A stretch of DNA of 64,000 bases, taken from positions 868,001 through 932,000 of the forward strand of contig NZ_LR134116.1 of assembly GCF_900635455.1 (NCBI RefSeq). The letters run 5' to 3'. The first letter of the stretch is position 1. Each line of letters opens with the position of its first letter. Of this stretch, positions 19,456-30,446 are shown in pieces. The notes beneath the pieces were generated by a model that ran no database searches, was not told the origin of the DNA, and was given only the letters and a program-made list of their open reading frames with translations. This DNA comes from Yersinia intermedia. GTDB taxonomy: Bacteria > Pseudomonadota > Gammaproteobacteria > Enterobacterales > Enterobacteriaceae. A program made the position numbers and the translations under genes.

Positions 19456-20670
19456 ATGCAATCATATGACGTGGTTATCGCCGGTGGCGGAATGGTCGGT
19501 CTGGCGCTGGCCTGTGGCTTACAGGGCAGTGGTTTGCGCATTGCTATTCTGGAGCATCAGCCTGCACCGGAGCCTCTCACCGCACCGTTGACTGATGAGT
19601 TGGCGCTACGCGTCTCGGCGATCAATGCCGCCAGTGAGCGCTTACTACAAAAAATAGGGGTGTGGGGCAGCATTTTGGCGCTACGGGCCAGTCCTTATGG
19701 CGGCATGGAAGTGTGGGACCAAGACAGTTTTGGCAAAATAGCGTTTCATGCTGATGAATATGGCTTTAGCCATCTCGGTCATATCATTGAGAACCGGGTG
19801 ATTCAGCAGGCGTTATGGCAGCGTGCCAGCCAATTAGCTGAAGTTACGCTGTTGGCACCGGCCAGCCTCAAACAGGTGGCATGGGGTGAAAGCGAAGCTT
19901 TTATCACGCTGACTGATGGCCGTATGCTCAGTGCGCGGCTGGTGGTTGGAGCTGATGGCGCTAACTCATGGTTGCGCCAGCATGCGGATATCCCGCTGAC
20001 CTTTTGGGATTACGCGCATCATGCATTGGTAGCGACCATCCGCACGGAAGAAGCACATCAGGCAACGGCGCGTCAGGTATTTCATGGTGACGGTATTCTG
20101 GCTTTCCTGCCGTTTAGCTCTCCACACTTGAGTTCGATAGTCTGGTCACTTCCTCCTGAGCGTGCTGCCGAGTTAGCTGCACTACCCGCTGAGCAATTCA
20201 ACCGCGAACTGGGTATGGCGTTTGATATGCGTTTGGGGCAATGCCAACTTGAGAGTGAGCGGCAGACCTTCCCGCTGACAGGGCGCTATGCGCGTAGCTT
20301 CGCGGCACACCGGTTGGCGCTGGTGGGGGATGCTGCTCATACTGTGCATCCGTTGGCCGGGCAGGGCGTCAATCTGGGCTTTATGGATGCCGCGGAGTTG
20401 GTTTCTGAGCTGCGCCGTTTACAGCGCCAAGGCAAAGATATCGGTCAGCATCTCTATCTGCGGCGCTATGAACGTCGCCGCAAGCACAGTGCTGCGGTGA
20501 TGCTTGCCAGTATGCAGGGTTTCCGTTCCCTGTTTGCGGGCAGTAATCCGGCCAAAAAGCTCCTGCGTGATATCGGATTAACGCTGGCTGATAACTTGCC
20601 GGGAGCAAAACCACCGTTAGTGCGGCAGGCGATGGGATTACATGATTTACCTGATTGGCTAGATGAGTAG
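19456..20670 (+). CDS. ubiI: 2-octaprenylphenol hydroxylase UbiI (VisC)
   Basis: A 404-residue FAD monooxygenase of the UbiH/COQ6 family. N-terminal AGGGMVGLALACG; second FAD motif LVGDAAHTVHPLAGQGVNLGF near 290-310. It catalyses C5 hydroxylation in ubiquinone synthesis. It is the last gene of the ygfB-pepP-ubiH-ubiI unit and is followed by a hairpin. Full length for the family. Confidence 0.93.
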   Translation: MQSYDVVIAGGGMVGLALACGLQGSGLRIAILEHQPAPEPLTAPLTDELALRVSAINAASERLLQKIGVWGSILALRASPYGGMEVWDQDSFGKIAFHADEYGFSHLGHIIENRVIQQALWQRASQLAEVTLLAPASLKQVAWGESEAFITLTDGRMLSARLVVGADGANSWLRQHADIPLTFWDYAHHALVATIRTEEAHQATARQVFHGDGILAFLPFSSPHLSSIVWSLPPERAAELAALPAEQFNRELGMAFDMRLGQCQLESERQTFPLTGRYARSFAAHRLALVGDAAHTVHPLAGQGVNLGFMDAAELVSELRRLQRQGKDIGQHLYLRRYERRRKHSAAVMLASMQGFRSLFAGSNPAKKLLRDIGLTLADNLPGAKPPLVRQAMGLHDLPDWLDE

Positions 20671-20706
20671 CCTTGTGAGTCACCAGCCCCTCTCAGTTGA
20701 AATAAT

Positions 20707-20747
20707 CTAATTTCAGCCCTATTTTCGCATTAGTTTTTCTCACTAAT
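20707..20747. promoter_or_regulatory. Cluster of CTAAT motifs, candidate GcvA sites
   Basis: CTAAT occurs at 20707-20711 and 20743-20747 and, inverted, at 20729-20733, all within 41 bp. In E. coli the LysR regulator GcvA binds upstream of gcvT at sites containing CTAAT, some more than 200 bp from the start. Here the cluster is about 450 bp before gcvT, with an ERIC element in between. A suggestion from motif and place only. Confidence 0.35.
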
Positions 20748-20790
20748 AACCAAAGCCTGAAAAGTTGAAACTGACAGGGTTTTGGTTATT
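20745..20790. terminator. Hairpin after ubiI
   Basis: aataaccaaagcc (20745-20757) pairs with ggttttggttatt at 20778-20790. The following tract tagttatat is T-poor, so termination is uncertain. The rest of the 510-bp gap is AT-rich and holds the ERIC element. Confidence 0.4.
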
Positions 20791-21038
20791 TAGTTATATA
20801 ACATCGCAATTTTTACTGATTAATTGTTAATAATGTGCCTCTGTGCGCATTTTTTCAGTGGAAAACTCTGCACAATACCCCTGCATTTTGTCCTCTTAGG
20901 GCGTGCTATTGCCTATTTTAGCTTATGGTTACCTGATGAGTTCGGTGATAACGTTGGGCAAAAGGTATCGTTTGCGTAACGGTATTCATGCCTGTTTATT
21001 AGGGGGGATGAAGCCGGTATAAAACACTCATGACATGT

Positions 21039-21166
21039 TATAGCCAAAGCAATTGGAGTTGTAGGTAGGCGGCAAGCGAATGAATTCCCGATGAGCTTAC
21101 ACCAGTAGGTGATTCGGGTGAATGAACGTAGCCAACGCCCCTACGGCTTCAAGTGCGAAGGGTATA
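21039..21166. repeat. ERIC (IRU) element upstream of gcvT
   Basis: 128 bp with termini tatagcc and gggtata. Conserved stretches ggagttgtaggtaggcggca and gtgattcgggtgaatgaacg. It ends 14 bp before the gcvT start codon, so it lies in the leader mRNA or carries the promoter. Confidence 0.8.
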
Positions 21167-21180
21167 TTGAGGGAGAGTAG

Positions 21181-22278
21181 ATGGCTAAGCAGACCCCGCT
21201 GTATGATCAGCACGTAGCGTGCGGTGCGCGCATGGTAGATTTTCATGGCTGGATGATGCCATTGCATTATGGTTCCCAAATCGACGAGCACCATATCGTG
21301 CGTCAAGATGCCGGTATGTTCGATGTCTCTCATATGACTATCGTTGATCTGCACGGTGCCCGTACCCGTGAGTTCCTGCGTTACCTGTTAGCCAACGATG
21401 TTGCCAAACTAACCCAACCGGGCAAAGCCCTTTACACCGGGATGCTGAATGCGTCCGGCGGTGTTATCGATGACTTGATTGTCTATTTCCTGCAAGAAGA
21501 CTATTTCCGCTTAGTGGTTAATTCCGCTACCCGTGACAAAGATCTGGCCTGGATAATCCAGCATGCCGAACCTTATCAAGTTGAAGTGACGGTGCGTGAC
21601 GATCTTGCTCTGGTGGCGGTACAAGGCCCAACGGCTCAACAGAAAGTGGCTACTTTACTGACCCCTGAACAGCAGCAAGCGGTTGCGGGTATGAAGCCAT
21701 TCTTTGGTATTCAAACGGGTGATTTCTTTATCGCGACTACCGGCTATACCGGTGAATCAGGGTATGAAATCGCACTGCCAAAAGAGCAAGTTGTTGAATT
21801 TTGGCAGCAACTGCTCGCCGCTGGGGTGAAACCAGCGGGCCTTGGTGCGCGTGATACTTTGCGTCTGGAAGCGGGTATGAACCTTTACGGCCAGGAAATG
21901 GATGAAGGTGTTTCTCCGTTAGCCGCCAATATGGGCTGGACAGTCGCCTGGTTGCCGGAAGACCGTCAGTTTATCGGCCGTGAAGCGCTGGAAAAACAAC
22001 GTGCGAGCGGAACTGAGCAACTGGTCGGTTTGATCATGACGGAAAAAGGCGTATTACGTAATGAGTTACCTGTGCATTTTTCTGATGCGTTGGGTCACTC
22101 ACATGTCGGTGTAATAACCAGTGGTTCATTCTCGCCAACATTGGGTTTCAGCATTGCGCTGGCTCGTGTGCCTGCGGGGATTGGTGAGAGTGCGGTGGTA
22201 CAAATCCGCAATCGTGAAATGCCGGTGCGGGTCACAAAACCTGGTTTTGTGCGGGCGGGTAAACCGGTTGCGCTGTAA
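21181..22278 (+). CDS. gcvT: Glycine cleavage system T protein (aminomethyltransferase)
   Basis: A 365-residue folate enzyme that takes the methylamine arm from GcvH, releasing ammonia and forming 5,10-methylene-THF. Family motifs: [18 protein letters not shown] near 21-38, MFDVSHMT, and [14 protein letters not shown]. First gene of gcvTHP. The ribosome site gggagag lies just 5 bp upstream. It may be under GcvA/GcvR, Lrp and PurR control, as in E. coli; only GcvA-like motifs were seen. Confidence 0.96.
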   Translation: MAKQTPLYDQHVACGARMVDFHGWMMPLHYGSQIDEHHIVRQDAGMFDVSHMTIVDLHGARTREFLRYLLANDVAKLTQPGKALYTGMLNASGGVIDDLIVYFLQEDYFRLVVNSATRDKDLAWIIQHAEPYQVEVTVRDDLALVAVQGPTAQQKVATLLTPEQQQAVAGMKPFFGIQTGDFFIATTGYTGESGYEIALPKEQVVEFWQQLLAAGVKPAGLGARDTLRLEAGMNLYGQEMDEGVSPLAANMGWTVAWLPEDRQFIGREALEKQRASGTEQLVGLIMTEKGVLRNELPVHFSDALGHSHVGVITSGSFSPTLGFSIALARVPAGIGESAVVQIRNREMPVRVTKPGFVRAGKPVAL

Positions 22279-22325
22279 GTATTCCGAATTATAAGAGCCT
22301 AAACTTTTGGTTCTATCTCTTTTAA

Positions 22326-22721
<396 letters not shown>

Positions 22722-22757
22722 ATGAGAAAAAGCCTGAGGTGAGTGAAGTGCAATGAG

Positions 22758-22831
22758 CTAAGGGTTGACCACGTCTACGGGCGCTCCGGTGGCTTACGCC
22801 ACTACGACCCGAACGACGTGTTTCCCCTTAG
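22758..22831. repeat. Palindromic repeat in the gcvH-gcvP gap
   Basis: Outer arms ctaagggttgaccacgtc and gacgtgtttccccttag pair with few mismatches, and an inner gtggc/gccac stem with a ttac loop closes the centre. As RNA this gives a ~70-nt hairpin between cotranscribed genes. It has no TATA termini and is unlike the ERIC copies. Confidence 0.7.
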
Positions 22832-22922
22832 TTCGGCTTTGTGCGTATTTCTAAAACCTCTCCAAGGCGCGGTTAATCTCAAATATCTCCCGTCCCATGC
22901 CCTATTCAGGAATGTGTAGCAA

Positions 22923-25802
22923 ATGACTCAGAATCTCAGCCAGCTTGAACATAACGATGCTTTTATTCAGCGCCACATTGGCTCCTCTGCTGAACAACAG
23001 CAACAGATGTTGGCCGCCATTGGTGCCAACTCGTTAAGTACATTGATCCAGCAGATTGTTCCGGCAGATATCCAATTGCCAAGCCCGCCACAAGTGGGTG
23101 ATGCTGCCACTGAACACCAGGCGCTGGCGGAACTTAAAGGGATTGCCAGCCAGAATCAGTGCTATAAATCCTACATTGGCATGGGCTACAGCCCGGTACT
23201 GACCCCGCCGGTTATCTTGCGTAATATGCTGGAGAACCCAGGCTGGTACACCGCCTACACGCCTTATCAGCCAGAAGTTTCTCAGGGCCGTCTTGAGGCG
23301 CTGTTGAATTTCCAGCAATTGACACAAGACCTGACGGGGTTGGATCTGGCTTCTGCCTCTTTGCTGGATGAGGCTACTGCCGCAGCAGAATCGATGGCAT
23401 TGGCTAAGCGAGCCAGTAAGCTGAAGGACGCTAATCGCTTCTTTGTGGCTGATGATGTTCATCCGCAAACGCTGGATGTGGTGCGAACTCGCGCTGAAAC
23501 TTTTGGTTTTGAAGTGATTGTCGACCGCGCTGAAAAAGTGCTGGAGCTGGATGGTGTTTTTGGTGTGTTGCTGCAACAAGTAGGCACCACCGGTGAACTG
23601 CATGACTACAGCGCGCTGCTGTCTGAACTGAAAAAACGTAAAATCATTACCAGCGTGGCTGCCGATATTATGGCGCTGGTGCTGTTGACTGCGCCGGGTA
23701 AACAAGGTGCCGATGTGGTATTTGGCTCCGCCCAGCGCTTTGGTGTGCCGATGGGTTATGGCGGCCCACATGCTGCATTCTTTGCCTGCCGTGACGAATT
23801 TAAACGCTCGATGCCGGGCCGCATTATCGGGGTATCACGCGACGCTGCCGGTAATACTGCATTGCGTATGGCGATGCAGACCCGTGAGCAACATATTCGC
23901 CGCGAGAAAGCTAACTCCAACATCTGTACTTCACAGGTACTACTGGCCAATATTGCCAGCCTGTATGCGGTTTATCATGGCCCACAGGGCTTGCAGCGTA
24001 TCGCTGGCCGCATTCACCGTATGGCCGATATTCTGGCTGCGGGTTTGCAACAAGCAGGTCTGAACCTTCGTTTCCAGCACTGGTTCGATACCCTGACAGT
24101 TGAAGTCAAAGACAAAGCTACGGTATTGGCTCGTGCATTAAGTTTTGGTATTAACCTGCGCACTGATATTCATGGCGCTGTGGGTATCACGCTGGATGAA
24201 ACCACCTCCCGCGACGATATTCAGACCCTGTTTGCCCTGTTAGTCGGTGATAGCCATGGCCTGGATATTGACCAGCTTGATGCTAAAGTCAGCCAGAGCA
24301 GCCAGTCGATACAAGCTACGATGCTGCGCCAAGAGCCGATTCTGACCCATCCGGTATTCAATCGTTACCACAGCGAAACCGAAATGATGCGTTATATGCA
24401 TCGTTTAGAGCGCAAAGATTTAGCGCTGAATCAGGCGATGATCCCGTTGGGTTCTTGTACCATGAAGTTGAACGCTGCCGCCGAGATGATCCCGATTACC
24501 TGGCCGGAATTCGCTGAGTTACACCCATTCTGCCCGCCAGAGCAAGCGGCTGGTTATCAGCAGATGATTGGTCAACTGTCACAATGGTTGGTGCAACTGA
24601 CTGGCTATGACGCGGTGTGTATGCAACCAAACTCAGGTGCGCAGGGAGAGTATGCCGGTTTGCTGGCTATCCGCCGTTACCACGAAAGCCGTAATCAGGC
24701 GAATCGTCATATCTGCCTGATCCCAAGCTCAGCCCACGGCACTAACCCAGCTTCGGCACAAATGGCCGGTATGTCGGTGGTGGTGGTAGCCTGTGATAAG
24801 CAAGGCAATATCGACTTACATGACTTGCGCCAGAAGGCAGAAGAAGCGGGTGATGAGTTGTCTTGCATTATGGTGACTTACCCATCAACCCACGGCGTGT
24901 ATGAAGAAACCATCCGTGAAGTTTGCCAAATCGTTCATCAGTTTGGTGGGCAAGTTTATCTGGATGGCGCGAACATGAATGCGCAGGTTGGCATCACTAC
25001 GCCGGGTTATATCGGTGCCGATGTATCGCATCTTAACTTGCACAAAACCTTCTGTATCCCACATGGCGGTGGCGGTCCAGGCATGGGGCCAATTGGCGTC
25101 AAAGCCCATTTGGCACCTTTTGTACCCGGACACAGTGTGGTGCAAATTGACGGCATGACCACTCAGCAAGGTGCAGTTTCAGCCGCGCCATTTGGTAGTG
25201 CATCGATCTTACCTATCAGTTGGATGTATATCCGCATGATGGGCGCTGATGGCTTGAAGCAAGCCAGTCAGGTGGCCATTTTGAATGCCAACTATATCGC
25301 TACCCGTCTGAAAGCCGCCTATCCGGTGTTGTATACCGGCCACGATGGCCGTGTGGCACATGAGTGTATTCTGGATATTCGTCCGCTGAAAGAGGCGACC
25401 GGTATCAGTGAAATGGATATCGCTAAACGACTGATTGATTTCGGTTTTCATGCGCCAACCATGTCATTCCCGGTTGCCGGAACACTGATGGTGGAGCCGA
25501 CAGAATCAGAAAGCAAAGTGGAGCTGGACCGCTTTATCGATGCGATGTTAGCTATTCGTAGCGAGATTGACAAAGTAGCCCAAGGCGAATGGCCGCTGGA
25601 AGATAACCCGCTGGTGAATGCGCCTCATACTCAGGCGGAGCTGGTGGGGGACTGGCAGCACCCTTACAGCCGTGAGCTGGCTGTGTTCCCGGTTGCAGGT
25701 GTGATGGAAAACAAATATTGGCCTGCGGTAAAACGTTTGGATGATGTGTATGGCGACCGTAATCTGTTCTGCTCATGTGTTCCAATTGCTGATTATGAGT
25801 AA
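22923..25802 (+). CDS. gcvP: Glycine dehydrogenase (decarboxylating), P protein
   Basis: A 959-residue PLP enzyme that decarboxylates glycine and passes the aminomethyl group to lipoyl-GcvH. Two homologous halves are fused, as in E. coli. The PLP lysine is K708 in [18 protein letters not shown], and a glycine-rich loop is beside it. [13 protein letters not shown] is the other family signature. Full length, no disruption. Last gene of gcvTHP; a terminator follows. Confidence 0.97.
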   Translation: MTQNLSQLEHNDAFIQRHIGSSAEQQQQMLAAIGANSLSTLIQQIVPADIQLPSPPQVGDAATEHQALAELKGIASQNQCYKSYIGMGYSPVLTPPVILRNMLENPGWYTAYTPYQPEVSQGRLEALLNFQQLTQDLTGLDLASASLLDEATAAAESMALAKRASKLKDANRFFVADDVHPQTLDVVRTRAETFGFEVIVDRAEKVLELDGVFGVLLQQVGTTGELHDYSALLSELKKRKIITSVAADIMALVLLTAPGKQGADVVFGSAQRFGVPMGYGGPHAAFFACRDEFKRSMPGRIIGVSRDAAGNTALRMAMQTREQHIRREKANSNICTSQVLLANIASLYAVYHGPQGLQRIAGRIHRMADILAAGLQQAGLNLRFQHWFDTLTVEVKDKATVLARALSFGINLRTDIHGAVGITLDETTSRDDIQTLFALLVGDSHGLDIDQLDAKVSQSSQSIQATMLRQEPILTHPVFNRYHSETEMMRYMHRLERKDLALNQAMIPLGSCTMKLNAAAEMIPITWPEFAELHPFCPPEQAAGYQQMIGQLSQWLVQLTGYDAVCMQPNSGAQGEYAGLLAIRRYHESRNQANRHICLIPSSAHGTNPASAQMAGMSVVVVACDKQGNIDLHDLRQKAEEAGDELSCIMVTYPSTHGVYEETIREVCQIVHQFGGQVYLDGANMNAQVGITTPGYIGADVSHLNLHKTFCIPHGGGGPGMGPIGVKAHLAPFVPGHSVVQIDGMTTQQGAVSAAPFGSASILPISWMYIRMMGADGLKQASQVAILNANYIATRLKAAYPVLYTGHDGRVAHECILDIRPLKEATGISEMDIAKRLIDFGFHAPTMSFPVAGTLMVEPTESESKVELDRFIDAMLAIRSEIDKVAQGEWPLEDNPLVNAPHTQAELVGDWQHPYSRELAVFPVAGVMENKYWPAVKRLDDVYGDRNLFCSCVPIADYE

Positions 25803-25834
25803 TTTAAAATAGAGATAAGTTGTGCATGAATCTG

Positions 25835-25858
25835 AGGGTCGCGTATGCGGCCCTTTTG
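25835..25858 (+). terminator. Terminator after gcvP
   Basis: An 8-bp stem agggtcgc/gcggccct (one G-T) with a gtat loop, followed by tttt. Confidence 0.75.
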
Positions 25859-25930
25859 CTATGTTGATTATCTCGCCAGTATTGGCATGCTAGTTTGGGA
25901 ACTCTTCATCGCAGCACAGGGAGCAGGGAT

Positions 25931-26680
25931 ATGAATAAGAAAGTTGCATTAGTGACAGGCGGCAGCCGGGGAATTGGTCGTGCGACCGCATTGCTGTTGG
26001 CAAAACATGGCTATCGGGTGGCGGTCAATTATATCAATGACCAGCAAGCCGCACGGCAGGTAGTGGCGGAGATAGCGGCTGCGGGAGGGTTGGCGATTGC
26101 GTTACAGGCGGATATTGCTGATGAATCACAGGTTGTGGCGCTGTTTGAACAAGTTGAAGCGCAACTGGGGCCAATCAGTGCATTAGTGAATAATGCCGGT
26201 ATTCTGTTCCCACAAACCAGTATTGAAGGCTTGACCGCCGAACGTATTAACCGAGTGCTAGCGACCAATGTGACCGGGTATTTCTTGTGCAGCCGCGAAG
26301 CTGTTAAACGCATGGCTCTGCGCCATGGTGGTCATGGTGGGGCAATTGTTAATGTTTCTTCTGCCGCGGCCCGCCTTGGTGCGCCGGGGGAGTATTTAGA
26401 TTATGCGGCCTCCAAAGGGGCTATTGATACGCTGACCATCGGATTATCGCTGGAGGTGGCGGCTGAGGGGATTAGGGTTAACGGGGTACGGCCAGGTGTT
26501 ATCTATACCGATATCCATGCCAGTGGTGGTGAACCGGGGCGGGTTGATCGGATCCAAAGTTTGTTACCCATGAAGCGTGGTGGTCACCCACATGAAGTTG
26601 CTGAGGCGATTGTTTGGTTGCTATCAGACTGTGCCTCTTATGTCACGGGCAGTGTATTGGACCTGGCTGGCGGAAAATAA
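25931..26680 (+). CDS. ygfF: SDR-family oxidoreductase YgfF
   Basis: A 249-residue classical short-chain dehydrogenase: nucleotide motif TGGSRGIG (9-16), NNAG motif near 89-92, and catalytic YxxxK in YLDYAASKG. Substrate unknown; E. coli has the same gene beside gcvP. The frame extends 12 codons upstream, but ATG at 25931 has a purine-rich agggagcaggg leader. Cytoplasmic. The conserved linkage to gcvTHP suggests a related function but is not proof. Confidence 0.88.
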   Translation: MNKKVALVTGGSRGIGRATALLLAKHGYRVAVNYINDQQAARQVVAEIAAAGGLAIALQADIADESQVVALFEQVEAQLGPISALVNNAGILFPQTSIEGLTAERINRVLATNVTGYFLCSREAVKRMALRHGGHGGAIVNVSSAAARLGAPGEYLDYAASKGAIDTLTIGLSLEVAAEGIRVNGVRPGVIYTDIHASGGEPGRVDRIQSLLPMKRGGHPHEVAEAIVWLLSDCASYVTGSVLDLAGGK

Positions 26681-26741
26681 AACAGATGCGGTTTGCCAGT
26701 CGATTGAGATAGCTGGCCTAACCGCATGGACTTCAACATGA

Positions 26742-27350
26742 TTATTTCAACCAGCCCTTTTGCTGCGCGGCCTGTAACTGGGGCAGTAAATATTGCCAGA
26801 TCTGAGGATAGCGCTCAGCGACCCGTTGGTTGCGATCCAGCACTTGTTGCAGACGAATACCATTTTCTATCCAGCTTTGCCCCTCGGTATGCAGGTTAAT
26901 CAGCATTGGCAAAATGCGGTCCAGCATGGTCGCAAAGCACGCATCAGCGGTTTCTTCTGCTTCATACTCGTCCCACAGTGCGGTAAATTGCGCGTTTAAA
27001 GCGGGGGGAAGCATACCGAATAACCGTTTAGCCGCAGCCACTTCTTGTTCATGAATGGCGGCTCTGGCGGCCAAATCATAAACGATGACATCACCGGCAT
27101 CTATTTCAACAATATCGTGTAGCAGTGCCATTTGAATTACACGGTTGATATCAACATCCGGGCCTGCATAGGGGGCCAGACTCATCGCCGCCACCGCAAA
27201 ATGCCAACTGTGCTCAGCGGAGTTTTCCTGCCGTAAGCTGGTAATCACTTTGGTGCGGCGCTGTATATCTTTTAGCTTATCAACTTCCATCAGAAACTGG
27301 ACAGTCTCTGTCAGGGGGCCAAAATCCAGAACCGGCAGTGCTAGTGACAT
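26742..27350 (-). CDS. YfbR-like HD-domain hydrolase
   Basis: A 202-residue HD-superfamily phosphohydrolase of the HD_3 / YfbR-HDDC2 type. Metal ligands: H47 in NSAEHSWHF, H78-D79 in LLHDIVEID and a later Asp in MLDRILPML. Relatives hydrolyse deoxynucleoside 5'-monophosphates, but this protein differs enough from E. coli YfbR that the substrate is an inference. ATG at 27350 (MSLALPVLDFGP) has a gaggg site 9 bp upstream; an upstream TTG at 27359 lies against that site and is unlikely. Single gene on its strand. Confidence 0.8.
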   Translation of the reverse strand: MSLALPVLDFGPLTETVQFLMEVDKLKDIQRRTKVITSLRQENSAEHSWHFAVAAMSLAPYAGPDVDINRVIQMALLHDIVEIDAGDVIVYDLAARAAIHEQEVAAAKRLFGMLPPALNAQFTALWDEYEAEETADACFATMLDRILPMLINLHTEGQSWIENGIRLQQVLDRNQRVAERYPQIWQYLLPQLQAAQQKGWLK

Positions 27351-27641
27351 AACAAACAACCCTCACATCAGATAAAAATAAACCGGTAATACGTTACCTG
27401 ATTATCCGCCTTTACTCTGTTCTTTTTGCTTCATCTGGCGATAGACATGGCGAGTTACATGTATTGACAGAATATTTAAGCTTACACGTGTACACTGGAA
27501 TCATTCTCAGTTAACCTGAGTACAGTATATTTGCGCAATTGGCTACCCACCGTACCGCTCATCGGGATTGATTACCTTGCAGCCTGACTGCAACGCCAAT
27601 GTCTTTGGCCATACAACAGCTAATATTCAGGATAATAAGTA

Positions 27642-28355
27642 TTGAATAATAAATCAGTTACACCCTCTGCTACAGTTACTCCACCTACCTCTGCGGCTCC
27701 CTCGATGTTGTCACCAGCCGCAACGCCGCCGGCCTATCCATGGGCAGAAGAGATAGCTAACAGCATTAGCCATGGTATTGGTGTTGTTTTTGGGATCATC
27801 GGGCTGGTGTTGCTTTTGGTGCAGGCAGTAGACAGTGGTGCTGATACCAAAGCGCTAACCAGCTATAGCTTGTATGGCGGCAGTATCATTTTGCTTTTTC
27901 TGGCATCAACACTGTATCACGCCGTGCCACACCGTAAAGCGAAGCTCTGGCTACAGAAGTTTGACCACTGTGCCATTTATATTTTGATTGCTGGCACTTA
28001 CACCCCCTTTCTGCTGGTGGGATTGGATTCGCCTCTGGCCAGAGGGTTAATGGCGGTCATTTGGGGGTTGGCGCTATTCGGGGTGATATTTAAGCTGGCT
28101 TTCGCACATCGGTTTGAAGTGCTATCGCTTGTGACTTACCTGACGATGGGCTGGTTATCACTGATTGTGATTTATCAGTTGGCGGTGAAACTTGAAATTG
28201 GCGGGTTGGCATTACTGACTATTGGCGGCTTGCTTTACACTTTGGGGGTGGTTTTCTATGCCTCTAAACGTATCCGCTTCGGTCATGCTATTTGGCATGG
28301 TTTTGTGTTGGGTGGCAGTGTCTGCCACTTTATGGCGATCTATTTGTACGTTTGA
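27642..28355 (+). CDS. trhA: Hemolysin III / PAQR-family membrane protein TrhA (YqfA)
   Basis: A 237-residue inner-membrane protein with seven hydrophobic segments. PAQR-type conserved residues are in [38 protein letters not shown] and [17 protein letters not shown]. coli YqfA belongs to this family; a role in membrane fluidity homeostasis is reported and no haemolysin activity is implied. It begins at TTG (aggataataagta just upstream) with a Pro/Thr/Ala-rich tail of about 33 residues absent from E. coli; an internal ATG would remove about half of it. Confidence 0.85.
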   Translation: MNNKSVTPSATVTPPTSAAPSMLSPAATPPAYPWAEEIANSISHGIGVVFGIIGLVLLLVQAVDSGADTKALTSYSLYGGSIILLFLASTLYHAVPHRKAKLWLQKFDHCAIYILIAGTYTPFLLVGLDSPLARGLMAVIWGLALFGVIFKLAFAHRFEVLSLVTYLTMGWLSLIVIYQLAVKLEIGGLALLTIGGLLYTLGVVFYASKRIRFGHAIWHGFVLGGSVCHFMAIYLYV

Positions 28356-28378
28356 TGCTTTAGCCGCATGCATAAATT

Positions 28379-28398
28379 GAGGCCGGATAACCGGCCTC
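28379..28398. terminator. Bidirectional terminator between trhA and ygfZ
   Basis: A perfect 8-bp stem gaggccgg/ccggcctc with an ataa loop between convergent genes. Confidence 0.7.
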
Positions 28399-28412
28399 TG
28401 GTTCGAATAATG

Positions 28413-29405
28413 CTACTTTTCTTCAGTCAATGAGTAGGGCAACGGTTGAATAGTCAGCACACTACCAACATCATCGCGCACCCGTAGCACACTGTCTGCT
28501 GCCAGATCGTTGTTCAACACCGCCTGCACCCACACAGTGCCATCACTGAGTTGAATCGCGGCTAATACGGAACCGGTACGACGCCAATTTTCACCTAATT
28601 GCCACTCTAAATCTTCACCGGCTGCCGGTACACGGCTGGCAGCACCCGCTAACCAGTACAGCGCGCGCTTATTGGCTCCTCGGTATTTGGCTCTGGCTAC
28701 CATCTCCTGCCCGGTGTAACAACCTTTACTGAAGCTAATGCCATTCAGCGCCTGAATATTAGTGGCTTGTGGAATAAACTGCGCGCTGCTGTCAGTATCA
28801 ATAATTGGTAAACCTGCTTCGATATCCAGCGCCAGCCACTGTTTGCTGTTGTTAAACTGCGCGCGGTCAGCCAGTGTTGCCACCAGTTGCTGGGCTTGCT
28901 CGGCATCAGTTACCAGTAGAAAACGCTCGGCGGGGAGTGAGAAATGCAACAGTGTGCTATTACCTTGCTGGGTAACCGGATGCTCAGCACTCGGTAATTC
29001 GGCAAAAACCTCAGCCAACGCAGCTTTAGCCTGTGCCCCTGCAATGCCTAACAGAACGGCGTCAGGCTGTGCAGCAATCGTCACTTTAGAGAACACGGCA
29101 TATTTCTTGAGTTCGCTTAACTGGTTATCCAGCAGGCTGCGGCGCTCAATAAATGCCAGCCCCTCGCCACGATAAAATAGCCGCAGGTTGCTCCACATCT
29201 TCCCTTTAGCATCACAATGGGCGCAAAGGACATGCTGGTCAGCGGGCAGAGCATCGATATCTGCAGTAACTTGCCCTTGCAGATATTTCACCCGATCAGC
29301 GCCAGTTAAGGTAACGAGTGCCCAGTCATCGAGCGAAATGAGTGTTAATGGCAGCCCGGAAGAGGCGACCGGTGGTTGTGCAGAGAACGGAGTGTTATGT
29401 GCCAT
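28413..29405 (-). CDS. ygfZ: tRNA-modifying / Fe-S maintenance protein YgfZ
   Basis: A 330-residue folate-binding protein related to GcvT. The family hallmark [17 protein letters not shown], with the conserved Cys, is near 226-242. YgfZ helps keep certain Fe-S enzymes active (for example MiaB-dependent tRNA methylthiolation). Start at 29405 ([12 protein letters not shown]) has a caggtaag site; a TTG ten codons upstream is unsupported. It is divergent from sdhE-ygfX, the order also seen in E. coli. Confidence 0.93.
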   Translation of the reverse strand: MAHNTPFSAQPPVASSGLPLTLISLDDWALVTLTGADRVKYLQGQVTADIDALPADQHVLCAHCDAKGKMWSNLRLFYRGEGLAFIERRSLLDNQLSELKKYAVFSKVTIAAQPDAVLLGIAGAQAKAALAEVFAELPSAEHPVTQQGNSTLLHFSLPAERFLLVTDAEQAQQLVATLADRAQFNNSKQWLALDIEAGLPIIDTDSSAQFIPQATNIQALNGISFSKGCYTGQEMVARAKYRGANKRALYWLAGAASRVPAAGEDLEWQLGENWRRTGSVLAAIQLSDGTVWVQAVLNNDLAADSVLRVRDDVGSVLTIQPLPYSLTEEK

Positions 29406-29770
29406 GCTTACCTGCAAATGAAAAGTATCTGCCAATGAATAGCACCAGCCAAGGCGGTGCTGTGAGCTTATGCTCCAATGGTAAAATAGCGGGGTAGCTT
29501 TGCAAGCAGTTATTCCATGGATTGGTCATTATTATCCAATATCTAAATTAACTGCCATCTGAGGTACAATAGCCACAGATTCTGCGGCAGAATACTGAAG
29601 GTGTTTGAAAAAACAGCACTTGCTGAGCATTTAGCATCTTAAGCTTACAATTCAACGGTGATAATCTTCCCGTTGGGTGTATCAAATTGTTACTCTAGTC
29701 ACTCACCGAGTCAGGCACTTATTGGTTGCCGGATTTGGATAATATCCTTCACTGAGGAGTCAATCAGGAC
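29406..29770. other. Divergent promoter region ygfZ / sdhE
   Basis: 365 bp with no gene. It holds a small hairpin agcacc/ggtgct (29441-29461) in the ygfZ leader and a -10-like tacaat at 29565-29570 oriented toward sdhE without a good -35. Confidence 0.3.
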
Positions 29771-30037
29771 ATGGAAATCGATAATAAAGCCCGTATTCAC
29801 TGGGCGTGCCGTCGTGGTATGCGTGAACTTGATATCTCTATCATGCCGTTTTTTGAACATGAGTATGATGGCTTGAGTGATAACGAGAAGCAGGCATTTA
29901 TTCGCTTACTTGAGTGTGATGACCCAGACTTATTCAATTGGCTGATGAATCACGGGGAGCCGCAGGACAGCGAACTGCGCCAGATGGTCAAACTGATTCA
30001 AACACGAAATAAAGCCCGTGGCCCAGTGGCGATGTGA
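29771..30037 (+). CDS. sdhE: FAD assembly factor SdhE (YgfY/CptB)
   Basis: An 88-residue helical protein needed to attach FAD covalently to the succinate dehydrogenase (SdhA) and fumarate reductase flavoproteins. The conserved RGMREL motif is at 15-20 and the acidic DDPDLFNWL patch is near 54-62. Ribosome site gagg upstream of ATG. Its 3' end overlaps ygfX by 20 bp, so the two are translationally coupled. Confidence 0.94.
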   Translation: MEIDNKARIHWACRRGMRELDISIMPFFEHEYDGLSDNEKQAFIRLLECDDPDLFNWLMNHGEPQDSELRQMVKLIQTRNKARGPVAM

Positions 30038-30446
30038 CTTGCGGGTATCCTGGCACACTCAACTCTTCTCTTTATTGTCTCATGGTGTTTTGGTCATACT
30101 CACCTTGGTTGCACCCTGGCCCCAGGGGTATACCGCACTGTGGTTGGTATTGCTGACGCTGGTAGTGTTTGAGTGTATCCGCAGCCAGAAAAATATTACG
30201 TCCTGTCAAGGCGAGATCCGGCTGAAACCCGGTAACCTGGTTCTATGGAAAAGGCTCGAATGGATCGTGGTCAAACAGCCATGGATTACCCGTTATGGCG
30301 TGTTATTAAATCTACAGCAGTCGAGCAGCCGTTCAGCCCGTAAGCGGTTGTGGCTGGCCGCCGACAGTATGTCAGAAGATGAGTGGCGGCAATTATGTCT
30401 GCTATTGCGGCATTCATTTGGCTCAGATAAAGGTATGAATCAATGA
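30018..30446 (+). CDS. ygfX: Membrane protein YgfX (CptA)
   Basis: A 142-residue protein starting at a GTG inside sdhE. Two adjacent hydrophobic segments (residues ~15-52, including [13 protein letters not shown] and [13 protein letters not shown]) anchor a cytoplasmic C-terminal domain. E. coli YgfX was described as a toxin (CptA) that inhibits FtsZ/MreB polymerisation, paired with SdhE/CptB; in Serratia it is linked to flavinylation and prodigiosin. It overlaps creB by 4 bp (ATGA), so creB joins the same transcript. Confidence 0.88.
   Translation: MAQWRCDLRVSWHTQLFSLLSHGVLVILTLVAPWPQGYTALWLVLLTLVVFECIRSQKNITSCQGEIRLKPGNLVLWKRLEWIVVKQPWITRYGVLLNLQQSSSRSARKRLWLAADSMSEDEWRQLCLLLRHSFGSDKGMNQ

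Noticed and set aside
22758..22922. Glycine riboswitch before gcvP
   Set aside because: No riboswitch core is visible and enterobacterial gcv operons use GcvA/GcvR. The structure is a simple palindrome.
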